DNA of 64,000 nucleotides. Source: Corynebacterium glyciniphilum AJ 3170. Lineage in GTDB: Bacteria; Actinomycetota; Actinomycetes; Mycobacteriales; Mycobacteriaceae. Both the position numbers and the translations under genes were made by a program. The notes under the pieces were generated by a model. That model saw only the letters and a list, made by a program, of their open reading frames with translations. It was not told where the DNA came from and ran no database searches. Positions 16,681-27,363 of the stretch are shown piece after piece (position 1 is the first letter of the stretch; every line of letters starts with the position of its first letter). The stretch lies in the NCBI RefSeq assembly GCF_000626675.1, contig NZ_CP006842.1:1054001-1118000 (forward strand), in the 5' to 3' direction.

Positions 16681-18459
16681 ATGTCCGTTTCAGAAGAGAA
16701 CCCGCAATCTGACGATATCGGCCCCCCGGGCACCGACACCGACGGTGCCCCGTTCACGGATCCTGGCCTCAATCTGGAGAAGATCTCCCCGGTCGCCACC
16801 GAGGACATGCTGCCTCCTCCCGCCGAGGACGAGAACGCGAAGGTCGACAAGGCCGTCGTGTTTTTCGCGGCGCTGATCGTCCTCGCTGTTGTCGCCTGGG
16901 GACTGATTTCCCCGGATAACTTCTCGACGTTTGCCGACAACGCCCTGGACTTTGTTGTGACCGACTTCGGTTGGGTCTACATCATCGCAGGCTCTGTGTT
17001 CGTGTTCTTCATCCTGTGGGTGGCGTTGAGCAAGTTCGGCAACGTCCGGTTGGGGCAGGACAATGAGCGCCCCGAATTCAACGCGGCAAGTTGGATCGCC
17101 ATGCTTTTCGCCGCCGGCATGGGCATCGGCCTGATGTTCTACGGTGTCGCTGAGCCGATGAACTTCTACCGCAACGGCGTGCCCGGCGAAGCGTCGGAGA
17201 GCAATCCGGTCGCATTTTCCACGACGTTGTTCCACTGGACGCTGCACCCGTGGGCGATCTACGCGATCGTCGGGCTTGCTATTGCGTACGGAACCTTCCG
17301 GTTGGGACGTAAACAGCTGCTGAGTTCTGCCTTCATCCCGCTGATCGGTGTACGACGTGCAGAAGGATGGCTGGGCAAGCTGATCGACGTCCTGTCGATC
17401 TTCGCCACCGTGTTCGGTACGGCGGCCTCCCTCGGCCTGGGCGCCCTGCAGATCGCATCGGGTCTCAACGCCACCGACCTCGTCCACGACCCGGGCACCG
17501 GGTGGCTGCTGCTGATCATCGGTGTGCTGGGAGTCTGCTACCTCATTTCAGCGTTCTCCGGCGTGAGCAAGGGAATTCAGTACCTGTCGAACTTCAACAT
17601 GGTGCTTGCCGCCATTCTTGCGTTCTTCGTGCTGATTGTCGGTCCGACCGTCGTCATCGCGAACACGGTACCGACGGCGTTCGGCAACTACCTTCAGGAG
17701 TTCTTCGGCATGGCCGCCCGCACGGCGGACTCTGCGCCGGGGATGGACGAATGGCTCGCCAGCAACACCCTGTTCTACTGGGCATGGTGGATCTCCTGGT
17801 CACCCTTTGTCGGTACCTTCATCGCCCGGATTTCCCGCGGACGTACCGTTCGCGAGTTCATCCTCGTGGTGATGCTGGTTCCCACGGCTGTCTCGGTGGT
17901 GTGGTTCGCGATCTTCGGTGGTAGCGCCATTCACCAGGAGTCCGAAGGGTCGGAGATCTACGGCGACGGAACTGCGGAGAACATGCTGTTCAGCCTTCTG
18001 CACGATCTGCCGCTGGGTACCATCTCGTCCATGGTGGCGATGGTGCTGCTGGCAACCTTCTTCATTACCTCGGCGGACTCCGCCTCGACGGTGATGGGCA
18101 CCATGAGCCAGAACGGTAAGCTCGTCGCCGACCGGAAGATCACCGTACTGTGGGGCCTGCTCACTGCGCTGATCGCCGTGGTGCTCCTGCTGTCGGGCGG
18201 CGATGACGCTCTCAACAGCCTGCAGACCGTGACCATCATCGCAGCCAGCCCGTTCGTGATTCTCATCCTGTTCCTGTGTCTGGCCATTTACCGTGGGTTG
18301 TCGCAGGACCCGATGTTCCTCGACGAGAAGCAGAAGCGTGCCTTCGCGCTTCGTCTCGGTCGCGAGCGACGGCACCAGGAAACTGCGGAAGCCCGTGCGG
18401 CCAGGGAACGTCGACGCAGCAAACGTGGGGCCACCGCGGACAAGGCGGAGTCACAGTAA
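16681..18459 (+). CDS. betP: BCCT transporter, glycine betaine carrier BetP
   Basis: 592 residues from ATG 16681; the frame is open further upstream through rsmI, but that part is not homologous. C. glutamicum BetP has 595. The N-tail is acidic, 12 helices follow, and the C-tail is Arg-rich, the osmosensing domain of BetP. Glycine stretch GMGIGLMFYGVAEPM and aromatic boxes HWTLHPWAIYA and WAWWISWSPFVG match sodium-coupled betaine binding. Its position after rsmI matches the C. glutamicum betP locus. A hairpin terminator follows. A proline/ectoine carrier is the alternative. Confidence 0.9.
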   Translation: MSVSEENPQSDDIGPPGTDTDGAPFTDPGLNLEKISPVATEDMLPPPAEDENAKVDKAVVFFAALIVLAVVAWGLISPDNFSTFADNALDFVVTDFGWVYIIAGSVFVFFILWVALSKFGNVRLGQDNERPEFNAASWIAMLFAAGMGIGLMFYGVAEPMNFYRNGVPGEASESNPVAFSTTLFHWTLHPWAIYAIVGLAIAYGTFRLGRKQLLSSAFIPLIGVRRAEGWLGKLIDVLSIFATVFGTAASLGLGALQIASGLNATDLVHDPGTGWLLLIIGVLGVCYLISAFSGVSKGIQYLSNFNMVLAAILAFFVLIVGPTVVIANTVPTAFGNYLQEFFGMAARTADSAPGMDEWLASNTLFYWAWWISWSPFVGTFIARISRGRTVREFILVVMLVPTAVSVVWFAIFGGSAIHQESEGSEIYGDGTAENMLFSLLHDLPLGTISSMVAMVLLATFFITSADSASTVMGTMSQNGKLVADRKITVLWGLLTALIAVVLLLSGGDDALNSLQTVTIIAASPFVILILFLCLAIYRGLSQDPMFLDEKQKRAFALRLGRERRHQETAEARAARERRRSKRGATADKAESQ

Positions 18460-18487
18460 CTCGGCACCACCCGCACATAGGCGAACA

Positions 18488-18522
18488 GCGCGCACCAGTA
18501 GAAATATCCCCCTGGTGCGCGC
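18488..18522 (+). terminator. Terminator hairpin after betP
   Basis: The 11-base arms GCGCGCACCAG (18488-18498) and CTGGTGCGCGC (18512-18522) are perfectly complementary with a 13-base AT-rich loop. TTCG follows rather than a long T-run. Confidence 0.65.
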
Positions 18523-18552
18523 TTCGTCTGTGCCATGGCTTAGTCTGGTCGC

Positions 18553-20382
18553 ATGTCGAAACACGTGCTCACCGCCGTTGCCTGGCCCTACGCAAACGGA
18601 CCCCGCCACATCGGACATGTCGCCGGATTCGGCGTCCCCTCGGATGTTTTCGCCCGGTTCCAGCGAATGTCCGGTAACAAGGTGCTGATGGTCTCCGGGA
18701 CCGATGAGCACGGCACCCCGCTGCTCGTCCAGGCGGAGAAGGAGGGGGTCGGTGTCCAGGAACTCGCCGACCGCTACAACCGCGTCATCGTGGAAGACCT
18801 TGCCGGTCTCGGTCTGTCCTACGACCTGTTCACCCGCACCACGACGCGGAACCACTACGCGGTCGTGCAGGAGCTCTTCCGTGGGCTCAACGACAACGGT
18901 TACATGGTCCGTCAGACGACCACCGGTGCCATCAGCCCGTCGACCGGACGCACCCTGCCGGACCGGTTTATTGAGGGCACCTGCCCGCTGTGTGGTGCCA
19001 CCGATGCCCGCGGTGACCAGTGCGACAACTGCGGAAATCAGCTCGATCCGGCAGATCTGATCGATCCCCGGTCGAAGATCAACGGAGAGACCCCCGACTT
19101 CGTGGAGACCGAGCACTTCATGCTCGATCTCCCGGCGGTGGCGGACGCGCTGGAGAGCTGGTTGACGACCCGCGAGGGGTGGCGGCCCAATGTGCTGAAG
19201 TTCTCGCTCAACCTGCTCAAGGACATGCGTCCGCGGGCGATGAGTCGTGACATCGACTGGGGCGTGCCCGTTCCGATCGAGGGATGGCAGGACAACAACG
19301 CCAAGAAGCTCTACGTCTGGTTCGACGCCGTCGTCGGCTACCTGTCCGCCTCCATCGAGTGGGCGTGGCGGTCCGGGACGCCGGAGGCGTGGCGTGACTG
19401 GTGGTCTGATCCGGAGGCTCTGTCCTATTACTTCATGGGCAAGGACAACATCACCTTCCACTCCCAGATCTGGCCGGGGGAGTTGCTCGGGTATGCCGGT
19501 AAAGGTGCCCACGGCGGAGAGGCCGGGGAATTCGGCGACCTGAACCTTCCGACCGAAGTCGTTTCATCCGAGTTCCTGACGATGTCCGGGTCGAAGTTCT
19601 CCTCGTCCAAGGGCGTGGTCATCTACGTGCGTGACTTCCTGCAGGAGTTTGGCCCGGACGCGTTGCGGTACTTCATTGCCGTCGCCGGCCCGGAGAACAT
19701 GGACACCGATTTCACCTGGGACGAATTCGTGCGTCGGATCAACACTGAGCTGGCGAACGGCTGGGGCAACCTGGTCAACCGCACGGTATCGATGGCACAC
19801 AAGAACTTCGGTGAGATCCCGGCTGCCGGCGAACTCGCGGCCGAAGACACCGAACTGCTCGAGGACGCCGCGGCCGCGTTCGACACCGTCGCAGAGTGTC
19901 TGGAGCACTCGCGGTTCAAGGCGGGGATCGCCGAGGCAATGCGTATCGTCGACCGCGGTAACCAGTACATCGCGTCCCAGGAGCCGTGGAAGCTGGCGAA
20001 GGACGAATCCCAGCGGGAGCGGCTCGCGACCGTCCTGCACACCGCCCTGCAGGTGGTGTCGGACGCCAATACGTTGCTCACCCCCTACCTGCCGTTCTCC
20101 GCGCAACAGGTCTTCGAGACTCTCGGCGGTACCGGCGTCTGGGCGGCGCAGCCGCAGGTCGTCGAGGTCACCGACGAGTCTCCGCGGACGCCGGTGGGCG
20201 TGGGGCTGCCGGCCGAGGGACGCAGCTACCCGGTCATCATGGGTGACTACGACGATCAGCAGGCGCACTGGGGCCGGACGACGCTGAGCCCGGGAACACC
20301 GCTGGCGAAACCGTCTCCGCTGTTCACGAAGCTGGACCCCGAGCTGGCCGAGACCGGTCCGTCCTGGGCTGCGGTGGAGTAG
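18553..20382 (+). CDS. metG: Methionyl-tRNA synthetase
   Basis: 609 residues. Class I motifs: HIGH at residues 19-22 ([10 protein letters not shown]) and the KMSKS equivalent KFSSSKG. A zinc-knuckle insert [18 protein letters not shown] lies at about residues 142-160. The anticodon-binding domain follows from about 390 ([13 protein letters not shown]). It charges both initiator and elongator tRNA-Met. No C-terminal dimerisation domain is attached. tenA follows after 5 bases, probably in one transcript. Confidence 0.96.
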   Translation: MSKHVLTAVAWPYANGPRHIGHVAGFGVPSDVFARFQRMSGNKVLMVSGTDEHGTPLLVQAEKEGVGVQELADRYNRVIVEDLAGLGLSYDLFTRTTTRNHYAVVQELFRGLNDNGYMVRQTTTGAISPSTGRTLPDRFIEGTCPLCGATDARGDQCDNCGNQLDPADLIDPRSKINGETPDFVETEHFMLDLPAVADALESWLTTREGWRPNVLKFSLNLLKDMRPRAMSRDIDWGVPVPIEGWQDNNAKKLYVWFDAVVGYLSASIEWAWRSGTPEAWRDWWSDPEALSYYFMGKDNITFHSQIWPGELLGYAGKGAHGGEAGEFGDLNLPTEVVSSEFLTMSGSKFSSSKGVVIYVRDFLQEFGPDALRYFIAVAGPENMDTDFTWDEFVRRINTELANGWGNLVNRTVSMAHKNFGEIPAAGELAAEDTELLEDAAAAFDTVAECLEHSRFKAGIAEAMRIVDRGNQYIASQEPWKLAKDESQRERLATVLHTALQVVSDANTLLTPYLPFSAQQVFETLGGTGVWAAQPQVVEVTDESPRTPVGVGLPAEGRSYPVIMGDYDDQQAHWGRTTLSPGTPLAKPSPLFTKLDPELAETGPSWAAVE

Positions 20383-20387
20383 GCGCC

Positions 20388-21068
20388 GTGTCAGACGCAC
20401 GATTCACCGATCAACTGCTCGACGACAACCGGGTTACCTGGGACGCTGCCGTCACCCATGGCTTCGTCCGGGAACTCTTCGCCGGGAGCCTCCCCGATGA
20501 CGTGATGGTGGCGTACCTCGTTCAGGACTACCGCTTCGTGGACGGATTCATGGCGTTGATCGGTGCTGCGATCGCCAGCACTGACAATTTCACCTCTCGG
20601 CACCGGCTGGCGGAGTTCATCGGCGAGATCGCCGGGGACGAGAACACCTACTTCGTCGAAGCGATGGAGGACCTCGGTGCCGGGGAGCTCGACGGGATCC
20701 CCGACAAGGAGTCCACCGCGGGGTTCAAGAGGATCTTCGCCGAGGCGGCGGAGACCAGGAACTACGCGGCGATCGTCTCCGTCCTCGTTGTCTGCGAATG
20801 GCTGTATCTGGACTGGGCGACACGCCAATCGAACCGTGCCGAGGCACCGGTCGGCCACGGTGGTTACCCGGAACGGTACGTCCACGCGGAGTGGGTGCGG
20901 CTCCATGACTACCCGGAGTTCCACGAGCTTGTCGCTTTCCTCCGCGACGAGGTGGACCGGGTGGCGGTGCAGACCCCGGAGAACGAGGCACTGTCCCGTG
21001 ACTTCTTCCGACGGACTGTGGATCTGGAACTCGCCTTCTTCGAGGAATCGCTGCCGCCGCACCCCTGA
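20388..21068 (+). CDS. tenA: TenA/THI-4 family protein
   Basis: 226 residues, helical. Family features are the early MVAYLVQDYRFVDGFMALIG segment and SVLVVCEWLYLDWA, where the Cys sits at the position of the catalytic Cys of thiaminase II, and a late Glu in DLELAFFEES. TenA enzymes hydrolyse aminopyrimidine thiamin breakdown products for salvage. No TPP riboswitch or thiamin gene is nearby. The Cys context (VCEW rather than PCxW) differs from classic TenA, so activity may differ. It starts 5 bases after metG. Confidence 0.85.
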   Translation: MSDARFTDQLLDDNRVTWDAAVTHGFVRELFAGSLPDDVMVAYLVQDYRFVDGFMALIGAAIASTDNFTSRHRLAEFIGEIAGDENTYFVEAMEDLGAGELDGIPDKESTAGFKRIFAEAAETRNYAAIVSVLVVCEWLYLDWATRQSNRAEAPVGHGGYPERYVHAEWVRLHDYPEFHELVAFLRDEVDRVAVQTPENEALSRDFFRRTVDLELAFFEESLPPHP

Positions 21069-21106
21069 GGACGGCCTTTCCCCTGCGGCCAGCTAGCCTG
21101 GGCAGC

Positions 21107-21949
21107 ATGTCACGGAAGAAACCACGTCCTACTCCTGTGCCTCCTGAACCGCTGGCGGAGGTGTTCGACGCCCACACCCACCTGGCGTCCTGTGGGGCCG
21201 GCGACGCCGCGTCCGTGCGGGCGATCATGGACCGTGCGGCAGCGGCTGGTGTCAGTGGCGTGTGCACAGTCGGGGACGGTATCGGGGAGGCGGAGCTGGC
21301 GCTGGAGGCAGCACACGCCGATGAACGTGTCGTTGCGGCCTGCGCCGTACACCCGACGAAGGCGCACGAGCTCACCGATGACGTGAGGACGCGTCTGCGC
21401 GGACTCGTCGCTGACGACCGGTGCGTGGCGGTGGGGGAGACAGGTCTCGACACCTACTGGATCACGCACGATCCTGAGGGGACTGCACCTCTGGGTGTCC
21501 AGGAGGAGGCGTTGCGCTGGCACATGGACCTGGCTGCGGAGTTCGGCAAGCCGCTGATGATCCACAACCGGGAGGCGGATGAGGATCTCATGCGCGTACT
21601 CGCAGACGCCCCGGCGGGGCTCACTGTGATGCTGCACTGTTTCTCCTCACCGTTAGATGTCGCGCTTGAGGCTGTGGACAGGGGGTACTACCTGAGTTTC
21701 TGCGGAAACGTCACCTTCAAACGCAATGAGGAGCTGCGGCAGGCGGCCGCCCGTGTGCCGGAGGACCGGATCCTCGTGGAGACGGATGCGCCGTATATGA
21801 CTCCGGAGCCGTTCCGGGGCGCGCGCAATGAGCCGACGTTCGTCGGCTACACCGCTCGGCTTCTGGCTGAGGTGCGTGGTGTCGACCCCGACGAATTCGG
21901 TGTCGCGCTGTCACGGAACGCCCGTCGGCTCTACGGTCTGACGATGTGA
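21107..21949 (+). CDS. tatD: TatD-family metal-dependent deoxyribonuclease
   Basis: 280 residues. Metal ligands are visible in order: FDAHTHLA (HxH), AVGETGLD (Glu), MIHNREAD (His), MLHCFSS (His) and VETDAPYMTP (Asp). TatD is a 3'-5' DNA exonuclease linked to repair and DNA degradation. It precedes rpfB and ksgA as in M. tuberculosis (Rv1008-1010). The start is ATG 21107, 38 bases after tenA. Confidence 0.94.
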   Translation: MSRKKPRPTPVPPEPLAEVFDAHTHLASCGAGDAASVRAIMDRAAAAGVSGVCTVGDGIGEAELALEAAHADERVVAACAVHPTKAHELTDDVRTRLRGLVADDRCVAVGETGLDTYWITHDPEGTAPLGVQEEALRWHMDLAAEFGKPLMIHNREADEDLMRVLADAPAGLTVMLHCFSSPLDVALEAVDRGYYLSFCGNVTFKRNEELRQAAARVPEDRILVETDAPYMTPEPFRGARNEPTFVGYTARLLAEVRGVDPDEFGVALSRNARRLYGLTM

Positions 21950-22017
21950 CGCATGGGGACGCTGTCTCATTCTGTCACTTCCTGTCACCTGCTGTTATCT
22001 CCCGTAGTGCGACCGGG

Positions 22018-22033
22018 TGTGATCATCGCGACA
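22018..22033. promoter_or_regulatory. Candidate GlxR (CRP-type) box upstream of rpfB
   Basis: TGTGATCATCGCGACA matches the GlxR consensus TGTGA-N6-TCACA fully in the left half and in three of five bases in the right half. It lies about 130 bases before the rpfB start. C. glutamicum rpf2 is known to be under GlxR and RamA/RamB control, which makes the site plausible. Confidence 0.4.
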
Positions 22034-22165
22034 GAAACGGGGGCAGAAAGCCGAATTTCTTGATCGTGACCCAATCGTTACCGTATCGTGATCAACGTTA
22101 TGTCGGTTGTCCCGAACCGTCGTCCCTGACCGCCAGGAATGACGCCACCGGAGGTAGAAGAGCGC

Positions 22166-23317
22166 GTGTCCCCCAAGAAGAAGTCCACCCTGCATCGCAT
22201 CAACAGCACCAGCTCGGTCCCGCTGCGCGCGGCGACCGGCGGCATGCTGGCGGTGCTGGTTGTCGGCGGCACCGTCGTCGCCACCAACCACAAGGACGTC
22301 ACCTTGGACGTCAACGGCGAGATCATGCAGGCCAGCGCGATGTCGGGCGACATCCGCGGCCTGCTTGAGGACAACGACGTCGAGATCGACGACCGTGCCA
22401 TGATCACCCCGGGGCTCGACGAGAAGGTGGAGAACGACGGCACCGTCACGGTCCGCTCGGCACGCCAGGTCGCGGTCACCGTCGACGGTCAGCTCAAGGA
22501 CGTCGACACCACCTCGCTGACCGTGGCCGACCTGCTGTCGGAGCTGGGCTACGAGGGCAACGACGCCTCCCTGTCCGAGGGTGTGGGCACGCAGATCCCG
22601 CTCGAGGGCATGGAACTGAACATCACCACCCCGCGGGACTTCACCCTCAACGACGGCAACTCCGGCGAGGAGCCCGCGCGCCTGTCCCTGGCAGCGGCCA
22701 CCGTGGGTGAGGCGCTGGAACTGCGCGGCACCCCGCTGGGCAAGGACGACGTCGTCACCCCGCCTGCCGACACCCCGCTGACCCCCGGCACCCACATCGA
22801 GGTTCACCGTGTCAGCACCGACGAGGTCACTGAGGAACGTCCGTTCGACCCGCCGGTGAAGGTCCAGGAGGACCCCGAGAAGCCTGAGGGCGAGGAGGAG
22901 GTCCTCGAGGAGGGCTCCGCCGGTCGGGAGAAAGTCACCTTCAAGATCACGAAGACCAACGGTGAGGAGACCGACCGCGTGGTCGTCGAGCGCACGGAAC
23001 TTGAGCCGGCGACAGAGCGGGTCGTGGTGCGGGGTACCAAGAAGGGCTCCAGCGCCGCTGCCGTTGCCGGGGGATCGGTGTGGGATGAGCTGGTGCAGTG
23101 TGAGGCGACCGGTGACTGGTCGGCCAACACGGGCAACGGTTTCTCCGGTGGTCTCCAGTTCACCCCGTCCACCTGGGCGGCGTACGGCGGAACCGAGTAC
23201 GCACCCGAGGCGCACATGGCGTCCCGCGAGGAGCAGATCTCCGTGGCGGAGAAGGTCCAGGCAGCACAAGGCTGGGGCGCATGGCCCGCCTGCACCTCGA
23301 AGATGGGCCTGCGCTAG
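22166..23317 (+). CDS. rpfB: Resuscitation-promoting factor RpfB/Rpf2
   Basis: 383 residues from GTG 22166, with GGAGGTAG 9-16 bases before; an ATG at 22139 lies upstream of that site. A signal/anchor helix is at about 18-38 (GGMLAVLVVGGTVVAT). DUF348 modules follow (for example VTLDVNGEIMQASAMSGDIR), then an acidic linker, a G5 domain (REKVTFKITKTNGEETDRVV), and the C-terminal lysozyme-like Rpf domain from VWDELVQCEATGDWS with catalytic Glu. It cleaves peptidoglycan and promotes regrowth of resting cells. Confidence 0.95.
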   Translation: MSPKKKSTLHRINSTSSVPLRAATGGMLAVLVVGGTVVATNHKDVTLDVNGEIMQASAMSGDIRGLLEDNDVEIDDRAMITPGLDEKVENDGTVTVRSARQVAVTVDGQLKDVDTTSLTVADLLSELGYEGNDASLSEGVGTQIPLEGMELNITTPRDFTLNDGNSGEEPARLSLAAATVGEALELRGTPLGKDDVVTPPADTPLTPGTHIEVHRVSTDEVTEERPFDPPVKVQEDPEKPEGEEEVLEEGSAGREKVTFKITKTNGEETDRVVVERTELEPATERVVVRGTKKGSSAAAVAGGSVWDELVQCEATGDWSANTGNGFSGGLQFTPSTWAAYGGTEYAPEAHMASREEQISVAEKVQAAQGWGAWPACTSKMGLR

Positions 23318-23396
23318 AGAACCGGTCGGGGGCCACGGCGCTGTCGATACGCTCCGGTTCGGGGACCCGGGCGGTAGACGACTAGGCTGGTGAACC

Positions 23397-24329
23397 GTGG
23401 AACCAGAGAACAGCACCGGTGTCCGTCTGCTCGGCCCCGGCGAGATCCGGGAGTTGGCGGCGGAGCTTGACGTCACCCCGACGAAGCGGCTCGGCCAGAA
23501 CTTCGTCATCGACCCCAACACGGTCCGCCGGATCGTCTCCGCGGCGGTGGTCGGCTCCGATGACCACGTCATCGAGGTGGGGCCGGGGCTGGGGTCGCTG
23601 ACTCTGGCGTTGTTGGAATCCGTCGGCAGTGTCACTGCGGTGGAGGTAGACCCGCGGTTGGCTGGACGGCTGGAACGCACCGTCTCCGACCACGCCCCGG
23701 ACCGGGTCGCCGATCTTGCTGTGGTCACGGCGGACGCCCTGTCGGTGCACGGAGAAGATCTCGGCGCGCAGTCGGCTCCGACGGCGCTGGTAGCGAATCT
23801 GCCGTACAACGTCTCGGTGCCCGTCCTACTGCACCTCCTGGAGGCCTTCCCGAGTATCCGACGGGTGCTGGTGATGGTGCAGCTGGAGGTCGCTGACCGC
23901 CTCGCCGCCGCCCCGGGCAACCGGGTCTACGGTGTACCCAGCGTGAAGGCGGGGTTCCACGGACGAGTGCGCAAAGCCGGCACCATCGGCAAGAACGTCT
24001 TCTGGCCGGCTCCGAAAATCGACTCGGGCCTCGTCCGGATCGACCGGTGGGTTGACGCGGACCGCCCGTGGCAGTCGACGATCGATGAGATGGGGGAGGA
24101 TGCTCTGCGCCGGGAGGTATTCGCCATCACCGACGCCGCGTTCCTGCAGCGGCGGAAGACCTTGCGCGCCGCCCTTTCCGGGTACTTCGGCTCGGGCCCG
24201 GCGGCGGAGAAGGTCCTGACCGATGCGGGAATCGACCCCCGGGAACGCGGCGAGAAACTTGATACAGCGGCGTTCGTGGATCTGGCGGTGGCGTCGCTGG
24301 CGTCGCGGTCGTCGGGAGGCGGATCATGA
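23397..24329 (+). CDS. ksgA: 16S rRNA adenine N6-dimethyltransferase KsgA
   Basis: 310 residues, GTG start. N-terminal [22 protein letters not shown] site [17 protein letters not shown] and the catalytic [15 protein letters not shown] are all present. It dimethylates A1518 and A1519 and checks 30S assembly. Its TGA overlaps the ATG of ispE by four bases (ATGA), so the two are translationally coupled. The order rpfB-ksgA-ispE is conserved in the order Mycobacteriales. Confidence 0.96.
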   Translation: MEPENSTGVRLLGPGEIRELAAELDVTPTKRLGQNFVIDPNTVRRIVSAAVVGSDDHVIEVGPGLGSLTLALLESVGSVTAVEVDPRLAGRLERTVSDHAPDRVADLAVVTADALSVHGEDLGAQSAPTALVANLPYNVSVPVLLHLLEAFPSIRRVLVMVQLEVADRLAAAPGNRVYGVPSVKAGFHGRVRKAGTIGKNVFWPAPKIDSGLVRIDRWVDADRPWQSTIDEMGEDALRREVFAITDAAFLQRRKTLRAALSGYFGSGPAAEKVLTDAGIDPRERGEKLDTAAFVDLAVASLASRSSGGGS

Positions 24330-25411
24330 CTGCCGTAGACAGTGCCGAGTTTTCGCTGCAGGGGCAGTCTGTCACAGCGACGGCGCAGGGCAAGGTCAAC
24401 CTGCACCTGTCCGTCGGCGACGCCCGCGACGACGGGTACCACGAACTGGTGACGGTATTCCAGGCACTCGACCTGACTGAGACCGTGACACTGACGGTCG
24501 CCGACATTCACGAGGGTGTGCCCGCCGAGATGGCGGATCTCATCGGCTCCTTCACCGTCACCGGCCGCGACGCTACCAAGGTCCCGACCGGCGATGACCT
24601 GGCAGATAACCTCGCTGTCCGTGGCGTCCTGTCCGTCCTGGAGCACTACCGGGATAATCTGGCGGGCGTGCCGTCGGCGACGTTTCCCGTCCTCGACATC
24701 GTGGTGGACAAGGGTGTGCCGGTGGCCGGTGGCATGGCCGGAGGCTCGGCGGACGCCGCGGCGGCGATGGTCGCCACCCGTGAGATCCTCCACGGCACGG
24801 GTGCCGTGGACACCGGTTTCGACCGCGCACCGCGACCTGACGATGACACGCTGGCGATTCTCGCCGCAGGACTCGGTGCAGACGTCCCATTCTGTCTGGC
24901 CGGTGGCACCGCACTCGGCCACGGCCGGGGAGACGTCCTGGTTCCTGTACTGACCCGGGGCACCTACCACTGGGCGTTGGCGATGGACCCGCGCGGACTG
25001 TCCACCGCCGACGTTTTTGCACGCCTTGACGAGCAGCGGTCCGCTGCCGCCCGGGGTGAGCGTCCTGACCAGCGTGCCGGCGGCCCCGAGGACGCACAAC
25101 GTGCGATCCTCACTGGGGACGTGGACGTGCTCGCCGCGCATCTCGACGGTGCGGTCGTCAATGACCTGCAGGCACCGGCGATCAGCCTCAGTCCCGACCT
25201 GCGCCGTACCCTGGCGGCCGGCAAGGACGCCGGCGCGCTGGCGTGCCTGGTGTCCGGGTCCGGACCGACTGTGGCGATGCTCTGTCGCGACCGTGATCAT
25301 GCGGTGGATGTCGCGACGGCGCTGTCCTCGGAAGGGGTCGGCGGACGTGCCGTCCCCACCACCACCGCGGCGTCCTGCCGCCACGGCGCACGTATCGTGT
25401 CCCACGTCTGA
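24326..25411 (+). CDS. ispE: 4-diphosphocytidyl-2-C-methyl-D-erythritol kinase IspE
   Basis: 361 residues, longer than the usual 290-310. The GHMP kinase motifs are [20 protein letters not shown] at the start, the ATP loop [20 protein letters not shown] and [15 protein letters not shown] near the C-terminus. It phosphorylates CDP-ME in the MEP isoprenoid pathway. Extra length lies in polar inserts at about residues 55-95 and 230-260. The ABC-F gene follows after 43 bases. Confidence 0.94.
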   Translation: MTAVDSAEFSLQGQSVTATAQGKVNLHLSVGDARDDGYHELVTVFQALDLTETVTLTVADIHEGVPAEMADLIGSFTVTGRDATKVPTGDDLADNLAVRGVLSVLEHYRDNLAGVPSATFPVLDIVVDKGVPVAGGMAGGSADAAAAMVATREILHGTGAVDTGFDRAPRPDDDTLAILAAGLGADVPFCLAGGTALGHGRGDVLVPVLTRGTYHWALAMDPRGLSTADVFARLDEQRSAAARGERPDQRAGGPEDAQRAILTGDVDVLAAHLDGAVVNDLQAPAISLSPDLRRTLAAGKDAGALACLVSGSGPTVAMLCRDRDHAVDVATALSSEGVGGRAVPTTTAASCRHGARIVSHV

Positions 25412-25454
25412 ACCCGACCGTCGTCACCCACCGAGAGGATCCCCCCGAAACGCC

Positions 25455-27293
25455 ATGGCAACACCGGTCAACTTGATCAACCTGGAGAACGTAGAGAAGT
25501 CTTACGGCCTCAAAACCCTGCTGGACAAGGTCAGCCTGGGAGTGAACTCCGGCGACCGTATCGGTGTCGTCGGACTGAACGGCGGAGGTAAGTCCACCCT
25601 CCTGCGGATCCTGTCGGGCGCCGATACCGCGGATGCCGGACGGGTGTCGCGTAACAATGATCTGCGCATGGCGCGGGTGTCACAGGACGTCGATCTGGTC
25701 GGCGCCACCGTCGGCGAATCAGTCCTGGAACCACTGGGGCTGCAGACCTTCGAGTGGGCGTCGGATCCGCGGGTCCGTGAGGTGCTCCACGGCCTCGGAG
25801 TCGTCGACCTCGGCGAGCAGGGCCTGGACACCCCGGTCGCGGGGCTGTCCGGCGGCGAACGGCGTCGGGTCGGTCTTGCCGCCGCCCTGGTGCGTGACCT
25901 TGACCTGCTGATCCTGGACGAGCCCACGAACCACCTGGATGTCGAAGGTGTGCAGTGGCTCGCATCCCACCTCCTCTCGCGCCGCTGCGCACTCATCGTC
26001 GTGACCCACGACCGGTGGTTCCTCGACACCGTCGCCAACCACACGTGGGAGGTGCACGACGGTGTCGTGGACGTCTACGAAGGCGGCTACAACGACTGGA
26101 CGTTCGCCCGCGCCGAACGTGCCCGCCAGGCTGATGCGGCCGAGCAGCGTCGCGCCAATCTCGCGCGCAAGGAACTCGCGTGGCTGCGTCGTGGGGCACC
26201 GGCCCGGACCTCCAAACCGCGGTACCGCATTGAAGCTGCTGAGTCGCTGATCAAGGATGTCCCGGCCCCGCGCGACTCCGTGGAACTGATGAGTTTCGCG
26301 ACACGCCGCCTGGGCAAGAAGGTGATCGAGCTTGAGGACGTGACCATTACCACTCCGGACGGTCGCCCCCTCGTCGAGGACCTGACCTGGCGGCTCAACC
26401 CGGGTGAGCGCATCGGCCTCGTCGGTGTGAACGGGTCCGGGAAGACCACGCTGCTGCGGACTCTCGCGGGCGAGTATCCACTGGCCGGCGGCCGACGCAT
26501 CGAGGGCAGGACGGTGAAGATCGGATGGCTGCGCCAGGAACTCGACGACCTCGACCCCGCCCGTCGTCTCCTCGACGCCGTCGAGGACGTCGCCACCCGG
26601 GTACAGATCGGTGACAAGGAACTCACCGCGTCCCAGATGGCAGAGCGTCTCGGGTTCTCCTCCAAACGCCAGCGCACCCCGGTAGGGGATCTCTCCGGAG
26701 GGGAACGTCGGCGCCTCCAACTGACCCGGGTGCTCATGGCGGAGCCGAATGTCCTGCTGCTCGACGAGCCCACCAATGATCTCGACATCGACACCCTCCA
26801 GGAACTCGAGAGTCTGCTCGACGGGTGGGCGGGCACGCTGGTGGTGATTTCCCACGACCGCTATCTCGTGGAGCGTATCTGCGATTCCACCTGGGCATTG
26901 TTCGGGGACGGGAACCTGACGAACCTGCCCGGTGGCATTGCCCAGTACCTCGAACGACGTGCCGAGCAGGCCGCTGTCGAGAGCAAGCACACCGGAAACA
27001 TGGCACTCGGTGGGACGCAGGCTCCCCAGCAGCCCACCGGGCTGTCGGCCCAGGAGGACCGCGCCCTGACCAAGGAACTCAATGCGCTAGAGCGCCGCAT
27101 GTCCAAGGTCCAGTCCACTGTGGAGGACCTCAACCAGCGTCTCGCCACGGCATCGGCACCCGAGGACGGCAACGTCGACACCGCACTACTCGCCGACCTC
27201 GACGCTAAGCTCACGGCAGCCAAGAACGAGCACGACGAGCTCGAGATGAACTGGCTTGAGGTCGCGGAGAGGCGGGAGACCGGCGGTGCCTGA
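25455..27293 (+). CDS. ABC-F family ATPase (Uup/EttA type)
   Basis: 612 residues from ATG 25455; the frame is open further upstream inside ispE but the homology starts here (MATPVNLINLENVEKSYG). Two ABC domains: Walker A GVVGLNGGGKSTLL and LVGVNGSGKTTLL, signature LSGGERRR in both, Walker B LLILDEPTNHLD and LLLDEPTNDLD. A charged coiled-coil tail covers the last 80 residues. No transmembrane part. ABC-F proteins act at the ribosome, rescuing stalled translation or giving antibiotic resistance; the C-terminal coiled coil suggests the Uup branch. Confidence 0.9.
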   Translation: MATPVNLINLENVEKSYGLKTLLDKVSLGVNSGDRIGVVGLNGGGKSTLLRILSGADTADAGRVSRNNDLRMARVSQDVDLVGATVGESVLEPLGLQTFEWASDPRVREVLHGLGVVDLGEQGLDTPVAGLSGGERRRVGLAAALVRDLDLLILDEPTNHLDVEGVQWLASHLLSRRCALIVVTHDRWFLDTVANHTWEVHDGVVDVYEGGYNDWTFARAERARQADAAEQRRANLARKELAWLRRGAPARTSKPRYRIEAAESLIKDVPAPRDSVELMSFATRRLGKKVIELEDVTITTPDGRPLVEDLTWRLNPGERIGLVGVNGSGKTTLLRTLAGEYPLAGGRRIEGRTVKIGWLRQELDDLDPARRLLDAVEDVATRVQIGDKELTASQMAERLGFSSKRQRTPVGDLSGGERRRLQLTRVLMAEPNVLLLDEPTNDLDIDTLQELESLLDGWAGTLVVISHDRYLVERICDSTWALFGDGNLTNLPGGIAQYLERRAEQAAVESKHTGNMALGGTQAPQQPTGLSAQEDRALTKELNALERRMSKVQSTVEDLNQRLATASAPEDGNVDTALLADLDAKLTAAKNEHDELEMNWLEVAERRETGGA

Positions 27294-27363
27294 TATTGCT
27301 AGACTCACTAATCAACAGTGACTAATCGACAATGATGTGACGTGACGGACGGGAGGCGGTGCG

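Noticed and set aside
20383..20400. TPP riboswitch for tenA
   Set aside because: tenA begins 5 bases after metG, leaving no room for a riboswitch.
21950..22165. c-di-AMP riboswitch before rpfB
   Set aside because: This riboswitch precedes rpf genes in some actinobacteria, but its conserved blocks are not visible here; only a CRP-type box is.
21995..25405. Long open frames on the minus strand opposite rpfB, ksgA and ispE
   Set aside because: All three plus-strand genes are recognised by family motifs; the antisense translations are Ser/Arg-rich and low in complexity.
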